From Candidatus Rokuibacteriota bacterium (GTDB taxonomy: Bacteria > Methylomirabilota > Methylomirabilia > Rokubacteriales > CSP1-6), in NCBI GenBank assembly GCA_003220495.1, contig QHSP01000015.1:62001-126000 (forward strand): a DNA stretch of 64,000 bases, given 5' to 3'. Below the pieces are notes generated by a model. That model was not told the DNA's origin. It saw only the letters and a list, made by a program, of their open reading frames with translations, and ran no database searches. A program made the translations under genes and the position numbers. Below, piece after piece: positions 51,219-60,981 of this stretch; within the stretch, counting starts at the first letter, position 1, and each line of letters starts with the position of its first letter.

Positions 51219-51728
51219 ATGAGCGTCGACCTGATCCGCGGGCTCTACGACTACCACCGCTGGGCCAACCGCCGGCTCTTCGACGTCGCGACCGCGCTCG
51301 GGGAGGACCTGGTCTGCCGCGACGTGGGCAAGCAATTCAGCTACACAACGATCAGACGGATGTTCGGCCACCTCTATGGAGCGGATCGGCTCTGGCTGTC
51401 GCGGTGGACGGGCCGATCGCTCACGGTGGCCCCCGGCGCGGAATTCGCGACGCTCGCCTCGATCAGGGCTCCGTGGGACGACGTGGAGCGCGAGCAGCGC
51501 GCCTACATCGATGGATTGTCAGTGCCCGACTTCGAGCGCGTGATCCAGTACGGCAACGCGGAGGGCAAGCAGTTCAGGGCGCCGCTCGGGCCGTTGCTCC
51601 AGCACGTGGCCAATCACGCCACGCACCATCGGAGCGAGATCGCGACCATGCTGACGATGGTCAGCAGCTCACCCCCAGACACCGGCCTCGCCACCTACCT
51701 CCTGGTGACGACGAACCAGCTGCGCTAG
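51219..51728 (+). CDS. DinB-family four-helix protein
   Basis: 169 residues of the DinB/YfiT metal-dependent superfamily. Metal-binding histidines are in HLYGADRLWLSR and NHATHHRSEI. These proteins include bacillithiol transferases and maleylpyruvate isomerase-like enzymes, so thiol transfer is possible. It is distinct from DNA polymerase IV. It follows the carrier gene by 14 bp. Confidence 0.85.
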   Translation: MSVDLIRGLYDYHRWANRRLFDVATALGEDLVCRDVGKQFSYTTIRRMFGHLYGADRLWLSRWTGRSLTVAPGAEFATLASIRAPWDDVEREQRAYIDGLSVPDFERVIQYGNAEGKQFRAPLGPLLQHVANHATHHRSEIATMLTMVSSSPPDTGLATYLLVTTNQLR

Positions 51729-51743
51729 AGATGAGGGCGGCTT

Positions 51744-51780
51744 GGGGGGCCCTTCGAGGCCCCCCATCAATATCAATTTT
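51744..51780. terminator. Terminator between the DinB-family gene and rpoD
   Basis: GGGGGGCC (51744-51751) and GGCCCCCC (51758-51765) form an 8-bp stem with loop CTTCGA, followed on the plus strand by ATCAATATCAATTTT. It separates two convergent genes and serves mainly the plus strand. Confidence 0.7.
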
Positions 51781-53269
51781 CGATAAAAGCGCGGAGGTTG
51801 CGGCCGCGCAGAGGATGACGCAGCTTCCGGAGCGCTTTGGCCTCGATCTGCCGGATGCGCTCACGCGTCACTTCGAAGCGCTTGCCGACCTCTTCGAGCG
51901 TGTGCTCGCCCTCTTCGCCGATGCCGAATCGCAGCCTCAGGATCTCCTTCTCCTTTGGCGACAGCATCGACAGCGCTCGCTCGACCTGCGTCGTGAGGTC
52001 CTGGTTCAGCAGCGACTCGTTGGGCGAGCCGGCTGACTTGTCCTCGAGGAAGTCTCCGAGCTCGGAGTCCTCTCCGATAGGTGTCTCGAGCGAGAGGGGC
52101 TTCCTCGACGACTCGAGGATGAGCCGAACCTTCTTCGCCGGCACCCCGGTCCGCTGAGCGAGCTCTTCCGGAGTCGGCTCACGCCCGATCTCGTTCACGA
52201 GATTGCGGTTCACCCGCGAGATCCGGTTCAAGGTCTCCACCATGTGGACCGGGATCCGGATCGTGCGCGAGTGGTCCGCGATCGCCCGGGTGATCGCCTG
52301 GCGGATCCACCACGTGGCATACGTCGAGAACTTGAAGCCTCGCCGGTACTGGAACCGGTCGACGGCCTTCATGAGCCCGATGTTGCCCTCCTGGACCAGA
52401 TCCAGCAGAGACAGATCGCTGCCGAGGTAGCGCTTCGCCACCGACACGACCAGGCGCAGGTTCGCTTCCATCAGCTCGCGCTTGGCCTGGCGTACCGTGC
52501 GATCGCTCCGGTCGATCTGCTCGAGGAGAGGACCGAGCTGCTTGCGCGGGAGCCCGGTGCGCTTCTCGAGCAAACGGAGCTCACGCGTGGCCCCGGGGTT
52601 GCGGGCCCGACGGGTCGCGCGATCCAGCTCGCTGATCTTCTCCCAGCGGCGCCGCACCTGCGCCACCAGATCGTCGATCAAGGCCGGCTTCAAGGTCATC
52701 TCGGCCACGACGTCCTGGATCGCCTCGCGCGCGACGGCGATCGCGGTCGCAGTGCTCTTGCGATAGGCAGCTGATCGCCGCCTGGCAGTGAGCGACTCCT
52801 CGAGACGAGCGATCTTCCGCTCGAGACGGCGAACACGCTCGAAGGCCAGAACGACCGGCCGGATCGCCTTCGCTTCGAGCTCGCCGCCCTCCGGCAGGAC
52901 GATCACGTCGTCGGCGGGCATCTCGCCTCGACGCAGCTTGTCCCCAACCTCCAGGAGGGCCTCGACGGCCATCGGGATCGCGACGAGCGTGCGGCGCAGG
53001 GCGATCTGGCCGACCTCGATGCGCCGTCCGATCTGGACCTCTTGCGCGGCGGTGAGCAGGGGGACCTTGCCGATCTCTTTCAGGTACAGGCGGACCGGAT
53101 CTTCACCCTTGGTGAGACCGGGAGCATACGTCTCCTCGGCGGCCGCACGCGGAGTCTCCTCCGCGTCCTCCTCGACCACCGCGTGTGCTTCGCGCTCTCC
53201 GGCCGAGGTCATGCTGACGGAAGCCACGGAGCTACCTTCAACGGCGTCCGAAGTCTCGCGAAATGTCAT
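51773..53269 (-). CDS. rpoD: Primary sigma factor RpoD (sigma 70)
   Basis: 498 residues. Region 1.2 begins [17 protein letters not shown]; region 2 has [37 protein letters not shown] and [18 protein letters not shown]; region 4 ends [20 protein letters not shown]. It is shorter than E. coli RpoD because the non-conserved region is reduced, and the N-terminal region 1.1 is missing or short. It directs housekeeping transcription, consistent with the TTGACA/TATAAT-like promoters seen in this window. Confidence 0.95.
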   Translation of the reverse strand: MTFRETSDAVEGSSVASVSMTSAGEREAHAVVEEDAEETPRAAAEETYAPGLTKGEDPVRLYLKEIGKVPLLTAAQEVQIGRRIEVGQIALRRTLVAIPMAVEALLEVGDKLRRGEMPADDVIVLPEGGELEAKAIRPVVLAFERVRRLERKIARLEESLTARRRSAAYRKSTATAIAVAREAIQDVVAEMTLKPALIDDLVAQVRRRWEKISELDRATRRARNPGATRELRLLEKRTGLPRKQLGPLLEQIDRSDRTVRQAKRELMEANLRLVVSVAKRYLGSDLSLLDLVQEGNIGLMKAVDRFQYRRGFKFSTYATWWIRQAITRAIADHSRTIRIPVHMVETLNRISRVNRNLVNEIGREPTPEELAQRTGVPAKKVRLILESSRKPLSLETPIGEDSELGDFLEDKSAGSPNESLLNQDLTTQVERALSMLSPKEKEILRLRFGIGEEGEHTLEEVGKRFEVTRERIRQIEAKALRKLRHPLRGRNLRAFIEN

Positions 53270-53597
53270 CGTGTCACCGGCTTTCCCTTATGGAGATTCC
53301 TGTTGTTTCAGATGCGCGAACCCGCTTCAAAGTTTCATCAAACTGGACTTTCATCCCATCCGAGCCCGGCTTGGGGTCATCGCCGCTGGGCCCTTGCGGG
53401 ATTTACCCGAGGCCCCGAATCGCGCCTCGGCAGCCTTCGCGGTTCTGGGGCAGGTTTCTGACCGTAACGATCGCCGGTCTATTCACCGTCCTTGGTATCT
53501 GTCCAAAACCGAATCACCCCGCCCGGAGTTCCGAGGTGCCCGTGGGTTGGCCAGGGGCGCGACCACTCGACCTGCCGGGAGGGGTAGAATCGACGCA
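53270..53597. other. 328-bp divergent gap between rpoD and malic enzyme
   Basis: No gene found. On the plus strand TAGAAT (53585-53590) lies 7 nt before the GTG start of the malic enzyme, consistent with a leaderless message. On the minus strand TTGGAC near 53500 with a weak AATAGA 17 bp on could drive rpoD with a long leader, and a short inverted repeat (AGTTT/AAACT near 53324-53337) occurs within that leader. None of this is strong. Confidence 0.35.
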
Positions 53598-55031
53598 GTG
53601 ATTGCCCCGAGCGCGAGCTATAGCTTCACCGTCCGGCTACAGATCGCGAGCCGGCCGGGCATGCTCGGTCGCGTCGCGTCCGCGATCGGAGACGCTGGCG
53701 GTGACATCGGCGCCGTCGACCTGGTCGAGACCACGCGCGAGCGAACCGAGCGCGACATCACCGTCAAGGCGCGCGACAGCGTCCACGCGCAGCAGATCGT
53801 GAGCCGTCTCCGGCGCGTGGCCGGGGTCCGCGTCGGCGCCATCTCAGACCGCACGTTCCTCATGCACCTGGGCGGAAAGATCGAAGTCCGAAACAAGGTC
53901 CCGATCCGTACTCGCGACGACCTCTCGATGGCGTACACCCCGGGCGTGGCGCGAGTCTGCCTGGCGATCCGGGAAGACCGGCAGCGGGCGTTCTCGCTGA
54001 CGATCAAGCACAACACGGTCGCGGTCGTCACCGACGGGACGGCGGTCCTCGGGCTCGGGGACATCGGTCCCGAGGCGGCGCTGCCGGTGATGGAAGGCAA
54101 GGCGATGCTCTTCAAGGAGTTCGCCGGGGTCGACGCCTTCCCACTCTGTCTCGGCACCAAGGACGTGGACAAGATCGTCGAGACCGTGAAGCTGGTGGCG
54201 CCGGCGTTCGGCGGCGTCAACCTCGAAGACATCGCGGCGCCGCGCTGCTTCGAGGTCGAGGAGCGCCTCCGCAAGGAGCTGGACATCCCGGTCTTCCACG
54301 ACGATCAGCACGGCACGGCGGTCGTGGTGCTGGCAGCCCTCCTCAATGCCCTGAAGATCGTGCGCAAGGACCCGCGGCGAATCCGGGTGGTCGTGACGGG
54401 CGTCGGCGCCGCCGGGACCGCCACCATCAAGATTCTTCAATCGACCGGGGTCCGTGACATCATCGGGGTCGACGAGCACGGCACCATCCACCGCGGCCGG
54501 ACACGAGGCATGGACTTCATGAAGCGCTGGGTCGCCGCCGCCACCAACCCCCGTCAGGTCACGGGTGCTCTGAGCGCGGCGCTCGAGCGAGCGGACGTAT
54601 TCATCGGCCTCTCGGTTCCCGGAATCCTGTCGCCGCGCGACTTGAAGCGAATGGCGCGCGATCCCATCGTCTTCGCGATGGCCAATCCGGACCCCGAGAT
54701 CCGGCCGGAGGAGGCCGAGAAGCACGTCCGCGTGATGGCGACGGGACGCTCGGACTACCCCAACCAGATCAACAACGTGCTGTGCTTCCCCGGGTTCTTC
54801 CGGGGCCTGCTCGATGCCCGCGCGCGGGTGGTCAACGACGAGATGAAGATCGCGGCAGCGCGCGCGCTGGCCGCGTGCGTGAGCCGCAACGAACTCTGCG
54901 AGGAGTACATCATCCCCAGCGTCTTCAACAAGAGCGTGGCGCCGGCCGTGGCCGAAGGCGTGGCGCGCGCCGCCCACGACACCGCGACGGCTCGTCGCCG
55001 GCGGCGCCTGGACGCTTCCAGGATTCGGTGA
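53598..55031 (+). CDS. NAD(P)-dependent malic enzyme with N-terminal ACT domain
   Basis: 477 residues. Residues 1-80 form an ACT domain (YSFTVRLQIASRPGMLGRVA, DITVKARDSVHAQQ). The malic domain follows with KVPIRTRDDLSMAYTPGVA, catalytic Lys in KHNTVAVVTDGTAVLG, metal-binding FHDDQHGTAVV, and the dinucleotide fold VVVTGVGAAGTATIKIL. It converts malate to pyruvate and CO2. The ACT domain suggests allosteric control by a small molecule, often an amino acid. The GTG start has no good ribosome site. Confidence 0.9.
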   Translation: MIAPSASYSFTVRLQIASRPGMLGRVASAIGDAGGDIGAVDLVETTRERTERDITVKARDSVHAQQIVSRLRRVAGVRVGAISDRTFLMHLGGKIEVRNKVPIRTRDDLSMAYTPGVARVCLAIREDRQRAFSLTIKHNTVAVVTDGTAVLGLGDIGPEAALPVMEGKAMLFKEFAGVDAFPLCLGTKDVDKIVETVKLVAPAFGGVNLEDIAAPRCFEVEERLRKELDIPVFHDDQHGTAVVVLAALLNALKIVRKDPRRIRVVVTGVGAAGTATIKILQSTGVRDIIGVDEHGTIHRGRTRGMDFMKRWVAAATNPRQVTGALSAALERADVFIGLSVPGILSPRDLKRMARDPIVFAMANPDPEIRPEEAEKHVRVMATGRSDYPNQINNVLCFPGFFRGLLDARARVVNDEMKIAAARALAACVSRNELCEEYIIPSVFNKSVAPAVAEGVARAAHDTATARRRRRLDASRIR

Positions 55032-55744
55032 CACCTCGCTGGTCGGTCGTCATCCCGGCGTTCAACGAAGCCGAACGCCTTCCGCCGTTTCTCGAGAAGG
55101 TCGTCGCGTACTTCGAGGGACGCGACGAGCCCTACGAGGTCATCGTCGTCGACGACGGCTCGACCGACGGCACCGCAGCGCGCGTCGAGGCACGACGCCT
55201 CCGGTCGGTCAGTGTGCTGCGCCGGCAGGACAACGCGGGTAAGGGCGCCGCGGTCCGCGCGGGGATGCTCGCGGCGAGGGGAGCCTATCGCGTCTTCATC
55301 GACGCCGACGGAGCCACGCCAATCGAGGAGCTGAAGCGGCTCGAGCCACTCCTGGTGGCGGGCGCCGACGTGGTGATCGGCTCTCGCGTCCTCGTCGATC
55401 CCGGCGTCGCGGTGACGACGCGTCCGCATCGCGTCGCGGCCGGGCGCCTCTTCAATTGGCTCGTCGCGCGGATGGGGCTCCACGGCATCGCCGACTCCCA
55501 GTGCGGCTTCAAGGCATTCACGGCGCCGAGCGCGACCCGCCTGTTCGAGGCGCTCTCCACGCAGGGATTCGGCTTCGACGTCGAGCTGCTCTTGCTCGCC
55601 CGGGCCGCGGGCTCCCGCATCGTCGAGGTGCCGGTGAACTGGGCCGATCAGCCCGGGAGCAAAGTCGGGGTGTTTCGCCACGGGCCGGGAATGCTCTGGC
55701 AGATCTTGCAGGCGCGGCGACGAGTGGGCAGGAGACGTCCGTGA
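55028..55744 (+). CDS. Glycosyltransferase family 2, dolichyl-phosphate glucosyltransferase-like
   Basis: 238 residues. GT2 motifs are SVVIPAFNEAERLPPFL, VIVVDDGSTDGT, DNAGKGAAVRAGMLAARG and DADGATPIEEL; ADSQCGFKAF is typical of polyprenyl-phosphate glucosyl/mannosyl transferases. It probably charges a lipid carrier. GTG 55028 overlaps the malic enzyme stop. A GT39 enzyme that could use the product is encoded three genes downstream. Confidence 0.88.
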   Translation: MTPRWSVVIPAFNEAERLPPFLEKVVAYFEGRDEPYEVIVVDDGSTDGTAARVEARRLRSVSVLRRQDNAGKGAAVRAGMLAARGAYRVFIDADGATPIEELKRLEPLLVAGADVVIGSRVLVDPGVAVTTRPHRVAAGRLFNWLVARMGLHGIADSQCGFKAFTAPSATRLFEALSTQGFGFDVELLLLARAAGSRIVEVPVNWADQPGSKVGVFRHGPGMLWQILQARRRVGRRRP

Positions 55745-56907
55745 CGTTCGCACGGCGGATCCAGGAGATCGAGCCGTTTCTCGCCGTCGAGGTCGCGGAA
55801 CGCGCCCAGGAGCTCGAGCGCGCCGGCATCGACGTGGTGCACCTCGAGTTCGGCGAGCCCGATTTCGAGGCGCCGCCGGCCGTGCGCGATGCCCTGGCGC
55901 GCGCGATCAAGGACGGTCGGACGCGCTACGCGCACAGCCTCGGCATCCTCCCGCTCCGCGAAGCGATCGCGGAGCACTACGCGCAGACGTATGGCGTGAC
56001 GATCTCGCCCGACCAGATCCTCGTCACGGCCGGCACCTCCCCGGCCATGCTGCTCCTGTTCGGCCACCTCCTGAATCCCGGCGACGAGGTGGTCCTGAGC
56101 GATCCCTATTACGCCTGCTATCCGAACTTCATCCGTTACGCCGAGGGGCAGCCGGTCTATGTCGGCGTGACGGAGGAGGATGGCTTCCAGTACAGGCCCG
56201 AAGCGATCCGGGAGCGGATCGGCCCGCGCACCCGGGCGATCATGATCAACTCGCCCGCGAATCCCACCGGGACCGTGCTGTCGGCCGATCGCATGGCCGC
56301 GATCGGCGCGCTCGCCCGGGGCGACGGGCCCCTCATCGTCTCCGACGAGATCTATCACGGGCTCAGCTACGAGGGCCGGGACCGCACGATCCTCGAGTTC
56401 ACGGACCGGGCCTTCGTGCTCAACGGATTCTCGAAGGCCTACGCCATGACGGGCTGGCGGCTCGGATGGGTGATCGCGCCGCGCGAGCACATCAGGGCGC
56501 TGCAGACGCTCTACGGCAACTTCTTCATCTCGACCAACGAGTTCGTGCAATGGGCCGGGGTCGCGGCCCTGCGCGAGGCCGGTGACGACAGCCGCCGCTT
56601 CCGCGCGATCTTTGACGAGCGGCGCCGCGCGATGCTCGCCGGCCTGCGATCCCTCGGGTTCGGCGTCGGCGCCGAGCCGACCGGAGCTTTCTACGTCCTG
56701 GCGAACGCGCGGCACCTGTCGGCGGACTCGGTCAGCCTCGCCCGCGAGATCCTCGAGTCGAGCCACGTCGCCGTCACGCCGGGCGCGGCTTTCGGCGCCA
56801 ACGCGGAGGGCTATCTGCGGTTCTCGTACGCGTCGTCGCTCGAGCGCATCCGCGAGGGCCTCGAGCGCCTCCGCCGCTTCCTCGGCGGATCGCGGCGCCG
56901 AGGGTGA
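55741..56907 (+). CDS. Class I/II PLP-dependent aminotransferase
   Basis: 388 residues. PLP lysine lies in LNGFSKAYAMTGWRLGW; other fold-type I landmarks are VTAGTSPAMLLLF, SDPYYACYPNF, NSPANPTGTVL and SDEIYHGLSY. It transfers amino groups between an amino acid and a 2-oxo acid; specificity is unknown. GTG 55741 overlaps the end of the GT2 gene. Its place between sugar-transfer genes may be incidental. Confidence 0.88.
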   Translation: MTFARRIQEIEPFLAVEVAERAQELERAGIDVVHLEFGEPDFEAPPAVRDALARAIKDGRTRYAHSLGILPLREAIAEHYAQTYGVTISPDQILVTAGTSPAMLLLFGHLLNPGDEVVLSDPYYACYPNFIRYAEGQPVYVGVTEEDGFQYRPEAIRERIGPRTRAIMINSPANPTGTVLSADRMAAIGALARGDGPLIVSDEIYHGLSYEGRDRTILEFTDRAFVLNGFSKAYAMTGWRLGWVIAPREHIRALQTLYGNFFISTNEFVQWAGVAALREAGDDSRRFRAIFDERRRAMLAGLRSLGFGVGAEPTGAFYVLANARHLSADSVSLAREILESSHVAVTPGAAFGANAEGYLRFSYASSLERIREGLERLRRFLGGSRRRG

Positions 56908-57626
56908 TGGATCCCGCCTACATCGCCGTCCACATGGAGGAGGACCGGTCGCACTGGTGGTTTCGCGGCCGGCTCGCCGTCATCCGCGCGACGCTCCGGC
57001 GGGCGCTGCCGCCGCGCCGCGTGCGCCTGCTCGAGCTCGGCTGCGGCAGTGGCAACGTGCTCGCGGCGCTGTCCGAGTTCGGCGAGGCCGTCGGCATGGA
57101 CGCCCACGAAGATCTCACCGCCGCCGCCCGCGCGGCCGGCCTCGACGTCCGGGTCGGTCACCTCCCCGACGATCTCGGCGTGGCCCCGGGCTGGGCCGAG
57201 GTCGTGCTGCTGCTCGACGTGATCGAGCACGTGGACGACGACGTGGCCACACTCTGCGCCGCGCGCAAGGGGGTCGGTGAGGGCGGGCTGCTCGTGGTGA
57301 CAGTGCCGGCCTACCGGTGGCTCTGGAGCGGCCACGACGAGGTGCTCGGCCACCGCCGTCGCTACACGGCGGCCGAGCTTCGCGGCGCCGTCGAGCGCGC
57401 CGGCTTCACGGTGCTGCGCGTGAGCTACTTCAACACGCTGCTCTTTCCGCTGCTGGTCGCTGTCCGTGCCTGGAAGCGCCTGAGAGGCGATCGGGGCCAC
57501 GACCTGCAGCGCCCCGCGGCGCTGCTCAACCGGCTGCTCGAGAGCGTGTTCGCCTTCGAGCGTCACCTGGTGCCTCGCATTCGGCTTCCGTTCGGCGCAT
57601 CACTCCTCCTGATCGGCCGGCGATGA
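56904..57626 (+). CDS. Class I SAM-dependent methyltransferase
   Basis: 240 residues. The SAM-binding glycine loop is LLELGCGSGNVLAAL, motif II LLLDVIEHVDDD, and the post-motif GEGGLLVVTVPAYRWLWSGHD with LGHRRRYT is typical of small methyltransferases found in polysaccharide clusters. A hydrophobic helix near 175-190 may associate with membranes. It overlaps both neighbours by 4 bases. The target is unknown. Confidence 0.87.
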   Translation: MMDPAYIAVHMEEDRSHWWFRGRLAVIRATLRRALPPRRVRLLELGCGSGNVLAALSEFGEAVGMDAHEDLTAAARAAGLDVRVGHLPDDLGVAPGWAEVVLLLDVIEHVDDDVATLCAARKGVGEGGLLVVTVPAYRWLWSGHDEVLGHRRRYTAAELRGAVERAGFTVLRVSYFNTLLFPLLVAVRAWKRLRGDRGHDLQRPAALLNRLLESVFAFERHLVPRIRLPFGASLLLIGRR

Positions 57627-59785
57627 ACGAGACGCGCTCGGCGGCGGCCCGCGAATGGGCGATCGTCGGCGGCGTCTACCTGGCTCTGGTGGTGGTCGCG
57701 GCGGTGTGGCTCGCGATCGATCGGCGGCCGCCGGAGTGGGACCACGCGAATCACCTCGAGCGCGTCGTGCATTGCGCCGAGGATCTGGCGCGAGGCGACG
57801 TGCGCACCATCATCGAGCGCTCGTCCTTCTATCCGCCGGTCGTCCCGTGCACCGCCGCGCTCGTCTACCGGCTGGCGCCGTCTGACGCTGCCGCGGCCCA
57901 GAGCGTGATCCTGGCATTCCTCGGGCTCGGGATGGCCGCCGTCTACTTGCTTGGCCGGCGCGTGGCCGGCGGCGCCGAGGGGGTCGTGGCCGCGGTCGTG
58001 TTTGGCTGCGCGCCGTTCGTGGTGTTCTCCGCGCAACGGTTTCAGCTCGACCTGCCGCTCGCCGCGATGGTCGCCATAGCCCTCGTCGTGATCTTGCTCA
58101 CCGAGGGCTTCACCCGGCTCGGGTGGTCACTCGTCGCGGGTCTCGTGTTCGCGGTGGGCATGCTCACGAAGCCGCCGTTCGCGGCATACGTCATCGTGCC
58201 GGTTCTCCTCGTCGCGGCCGTGAGTCGCCGGCGCCGTCGCGCGGCGGGCTACGCCGCGCTGGCGATCCTGGTCGGGGCCGCGCTCAGCGTGCCGTGGTAT
58301 GGACCGCGTCTCTTCGGCTTCGTGCCACAGATCGCCGCCCGCTCGTTCAAGCAAGCGGCCGAGTCGGGGCACCCCGATCCCCTCACGGCGACGGCGCTGC
58401 TCTTCTATCCGACGTGGCTTGCGCCCCAGCTCGGAGTGCTGGCGGTCGTGCTGCTCCTCGTCGGGCTGGTCGTCGCGGTGATGAGGCGGCAATGGCTCGT
58501 CCTCGCGGCCCTCCTGGCGCCCTTTCTTCTGTTCGAGCTTCTCCAGAACAAGAATCTGCGCTACACCTTGCCGATCATGCCTGTCGCCGCCGTCCTGGCG
58601 GGCATGGCCTTCGGCCTCGTGAAAGGGCGGGCGCGCGCCGTCGGCGGAATCGTCCTGGCGCTCGCCTGCGCGCTCCAGGTGAGCGCCACCGCGCTCTCCG
58701 TGCCCGCGGGCTGGACCTTGCCGGGGCTCGGCGTTCCCTTCGTTCTGGAGTCGCCGCCGGGCACGGGAAACTGGCGGCACCGCGAGATCATGGCGCTCAT
58801 CAGCAAGGACAGTCGCGGCGAGCCCGCGACCGTGAGCGTCGTCCCGAACGACAACTTTTTCTCCGTGAGCAATTTTCGATACTACGGGACCCGAGACCAT
58901 CTCCCGCTGCAGTTCACGCGCGCCTGGGACGGCGAGCCGATCGGGATCGAGTACATGATCCTCAAGACGGGGGACGTCGGGCCGTCGTGGACCGCCGAAA
59001 AGCCGCGCCGGATCGCCGAGCGCCTCCGCACCGACGCCTCGCTCGCGCGCGTGTTTCCGGCGATCGGCGAATTCCAGCTCCCGGACGGCTCGAAGGCGAC
59101 GGTCCACGCGAGACGGCTCACCGAGGCGGTCCCGGTCGCGCCGCCCGCCTTCGCGCGCGAGGTCCAGGCGGCCGTCCGCCGGGCGCTCGCCGACGTGACG
59201 GCCGACGTCCACGGGCTGGAGATCGATCTGGTCTACGACGACACGCTTCTGCGCGGACACATCGGTCGCGTCGACGTTCGCGCGGCGTCGGCGCGCGTGG
59301 GCGAGCTCAAGCGCCCGGGGTCGCCGCTGCTTCGAGTCGGCGACGTCCGGTTCATCTTCGAGGACGTTCTCGTCAACCCCTTCGGCGTCCACGCCACCGG
59401 CCGTCTGTCTCCGCTCGATGCCCGGCGCGCCGTGCTCGAGCGGGTCACCATCCGCGAGGACGACCTCCAGGCGTTTCTCAAGGAGCAGAAGGGATTCAGG
59501 ACGGCGTCGGTGAAGCTCGAGCCCGGGGTGCTCGCATTCGCGGTGAGCCTGCCCGGCCCGGATGTCGCGGCGCGAGTCCGGGTGCTGCCGGCGAGCGAGC
59601 GGCCGTTCGCGCTGGTGGCCGAGCACGTTACGCTCGGGGGAATCCCGGTGCCGGCGATGCTCGTCGATTGGGTGGTCCGCACGTGGGACCCGTCGCCGAG
59701 GATCGCGAGCCGTCTACCGATTCCCGTCACCCTGAGCCGGATCGACATCACACCCGAGGCCATTCGAATCTCGGCCAGGCCGTAA
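57623..59785 (+). CDS. GT39-type membrane glycosyltransferase fused to a DUF2993/LmeA-like domain
   Basis: 720 residues. The first 400 or so form a polytopic membrane region with WDHANHLERVVHCAED after the first helix, resembling the acidic loop of PMT/ArnT enzymes that use lipid-linked sugars. A soluble region follows, then from about 510 to the end a beta-rich domain (VDVRAASARVGELK, IPVTLSRIDITPEAIRISAR) resembling DUF2993 proteins such as LmeA, which bind lipids in mycobacterial mannan synthesis. The fusion is unusual and implies a lipid-linked extracytoplasmic substrate. The upstream GT2 enzyme could supply the donor. Confidence 0.75.
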   Translation: MNETRSAAAREWAIVGGVYLALVVVAAVWLAIDRRPPEWDHANHLERVVHCAEDLARGDVRTIIERSSFYPPVVPCTAALVYRLAPSDAAAAQSVILAFLGLGMAAVYLLGRRVAGGAEGVVAAVVFGCAPFVVFSAQRFQLDLPLAAMVAIALVVILLTEGFTRLGWSLVAGLVFAVGMLTKPPFAAYVIVPVLLVAAVSRRRRRAAGYAALAILVGAALSVPWYGPRLFGFVPQIAARSFKQAAESGHPDPLTATALLFYPTWLAPQLGVLAVVLLLVGLVVAVMRRQWLVLAALLAPFLLFELLQNKNLRYTLPIMPVAAVLAGMAFGLVKGRARAVGGIVLALACALQVSATALSVPAGWTLPGLGVPFVLESPPGTGNWRHREIMALISKDSRGEPATVSVVPNDNFFSVSNFRYYGTRDHLPLQFTRAWDGEPIGIEYMILKTGDVGPSWTAEKPRRIAERLRTDASLARVFPAIGEFQLPDGSKATVHARRLTEAVPVAPPAFAREVQAAVRRALADVTADVHGLEIDLVYDDTLLRGHIGRVDVRAASARVGELKRPGSPLLRVGDVRFIFEDVLVNPFGVHATGRLSPLDARRAVLERVTIREDDLQAFLKEQKGFRTASVKLEPGVLAFAVSLPGPDVAARVRVLPASERPFALVAEHVTLGGIPVPAMLVDWVVRTWDPSPRIASRLPIPVTLSRIDITPEAIRISARP

Positions 59786-59796
59786 AGGGGAGCGTC

Positions 59797-60453
59797 ATGA
59801 GAGAGTCGCGCGACGCCAAGCGAGCCCGGGCCCGAAGGATCATTCGCGCGTTGAAGAAGGCCTATCCCGACGCCAAGATCGCCCTCGACTTCGGGAATCC
59901 ACTCGAGCTCCTGGTCGCCACGATTCTCTCGGCTCAGTGCACGGACGAGCGCGTGAACATGGTCACCCCCTCCCTGTTCAAGAAGTATGCGGCGGCGCGT
60001 GACTACGCCCGGGCAGAGCCGGCCACTCTCGAGGAGGAGGTTCGCTCCACCGGCTTCTATCGCGCGAAAACCCGGTCGATCATCGCCATGGCGAAGGCCC
60101 TCCTCGAGAAGCACGGCGGCGAAGTCCCACAGTCGCGGACGGCGCTCGTCGCGCTTCCGGGTGTCGGCCTCAAGACGGCGAACGTGATCCTCGGCAACGC
60201 GTTCGGCGAGCAAGCCATCGCGGTCGACACTCACGTCTTCCGGGTCTCTCAACGCCTGGCGCTAGCGCGCTCTGATGGTCCCGACGAGATCCACGATCAG
60301 CTCGTCGAGGTACTTCCGGAAAAGGAGTGGACGTTCACGACACACCTCATGCAGGCTCATGGGCGGCGATGCTGCTTCGCGCGAAAGCCGCTCTGCCCGA
60401 TGTGTCCCGTGCGAACGCTCTGCCCCTGGCCCGGCAAGACCAAGATTCGTTGA
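59797..60453 (+). CDS. nth: Endonuclease III
   Basis: 218 residues. The helix-hairpin-helix ends in LPGVGLKTANV with catalytic Lys126, and Asp144 lies in VDTHVFRV. The C-terminal [4Fe-4S] cluster ligands are Cys193-x6-Cys200-x2-Cys203-x5-Cys209. It removes oxidised pyrimidines and cleaves the strand. It uses a GGGG-type ribosome site. Its stop overlaps the -35 element of the rplM promoter. Confidence 0.94.
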   Translation: MRESRDAKRARARRIIRALKKAYPDAKIALDFGNPLELLVATILSAQCTDERVNMVTPSLFKKYAAARDYARAEPATLEEEVRSTGFYRAKTRSIIAMAKALLEKHGGEVPQSRTALVALPGVGLKTANVILGNAFGEQAIAVDTHVFRVSQRLALARSDGPDEIHDQLVEVLPEKEWTFTTHLMQAHGRRCCFARKPLCPMCPVRTLCPWPGKTKIR

Positions 60454-60478
60454 CAGCCCCCTTCTTCTCCCTTAGAGT
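60450..60478 (+). promoter_or_regulatory. Strong sigma70 promoter of rplM-rpsI
   Basis: Perfect -35 TTGACA (60450-60455), 17-bp spacer, TAGAGT (60473-60478). Start near 60485 leaves a leader of about 53 nt before rplM. The -35 begins on the last bases of nth. This is the best promoter match in the window. Confidence 0.75.
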
Positions 60479-60537
60479 ATGGCGTTGCGTTTTTGCAGCT
60501 TGGACGCCTACTTAGAAGTGTCGCGAGGGGAAGCCAG

Positions 60538-60981
60538 ATGCCGACGTTGGTACCGAAAGAGCACGAAATCGAGCGCAAATGGTTCATCGTGGATGCCGAC
60601 GGGCAAGTGCTCGGCCGCCTCGCGAGCCGCGTTGCGTCAATCCTCCGCGGGAAGCACAAGCAGACGTTCGTCCCCCATCTCGACGTCGGTGATCATGTCG
60701 TCGTCGTCAACGCCGCGAAGGTTCACCTGACCGGACGCAAGATGAGGGACAAGCTGTACCGCTGGCACTCAGGCTACATCGGGGGACTGCGGGAAGTGAA
60801 CGCCGAGACGATGCTCAGGACCCATCCCGAGCGTGTCATCGAGTGGGCGGTCCAGGGGATGCTGCCCAAGAACCGTCTGGGCAAGGCGATGGCCAAGAAG
60901 CTCAAGGTCTACCGCGATAGCAAGCACCCGCACCAGGCCCAACAGCCCGAAACTCTCACGACGAAGCCGGAGGTTCGCTAG
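60538..60981 (+). CDS. rplM: 50S ribosomal protein L13
   Basis: 147 residues. Family motifs are [47 protein letters not shown] and [14 protein letters not shown]. It has an early assembly role in the large subunit. ATG 60538 fits the family start; rpsI follows immediately, the near-universal arrangement. Confidence 0.97.
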   Translation: MPTLVPKEHEIERKWFIVDADGQVLGRLASRVASILRGKHKQTFVPHLDVGDHVVVVNAAKVHLTGRKMRDKLYRWHSGYIGGLREVNAETMLRTHPERVIEWAVQGMLPKNRLGKAMAKKLKVYRDSKHPHQAQQPETLTTKPEVR

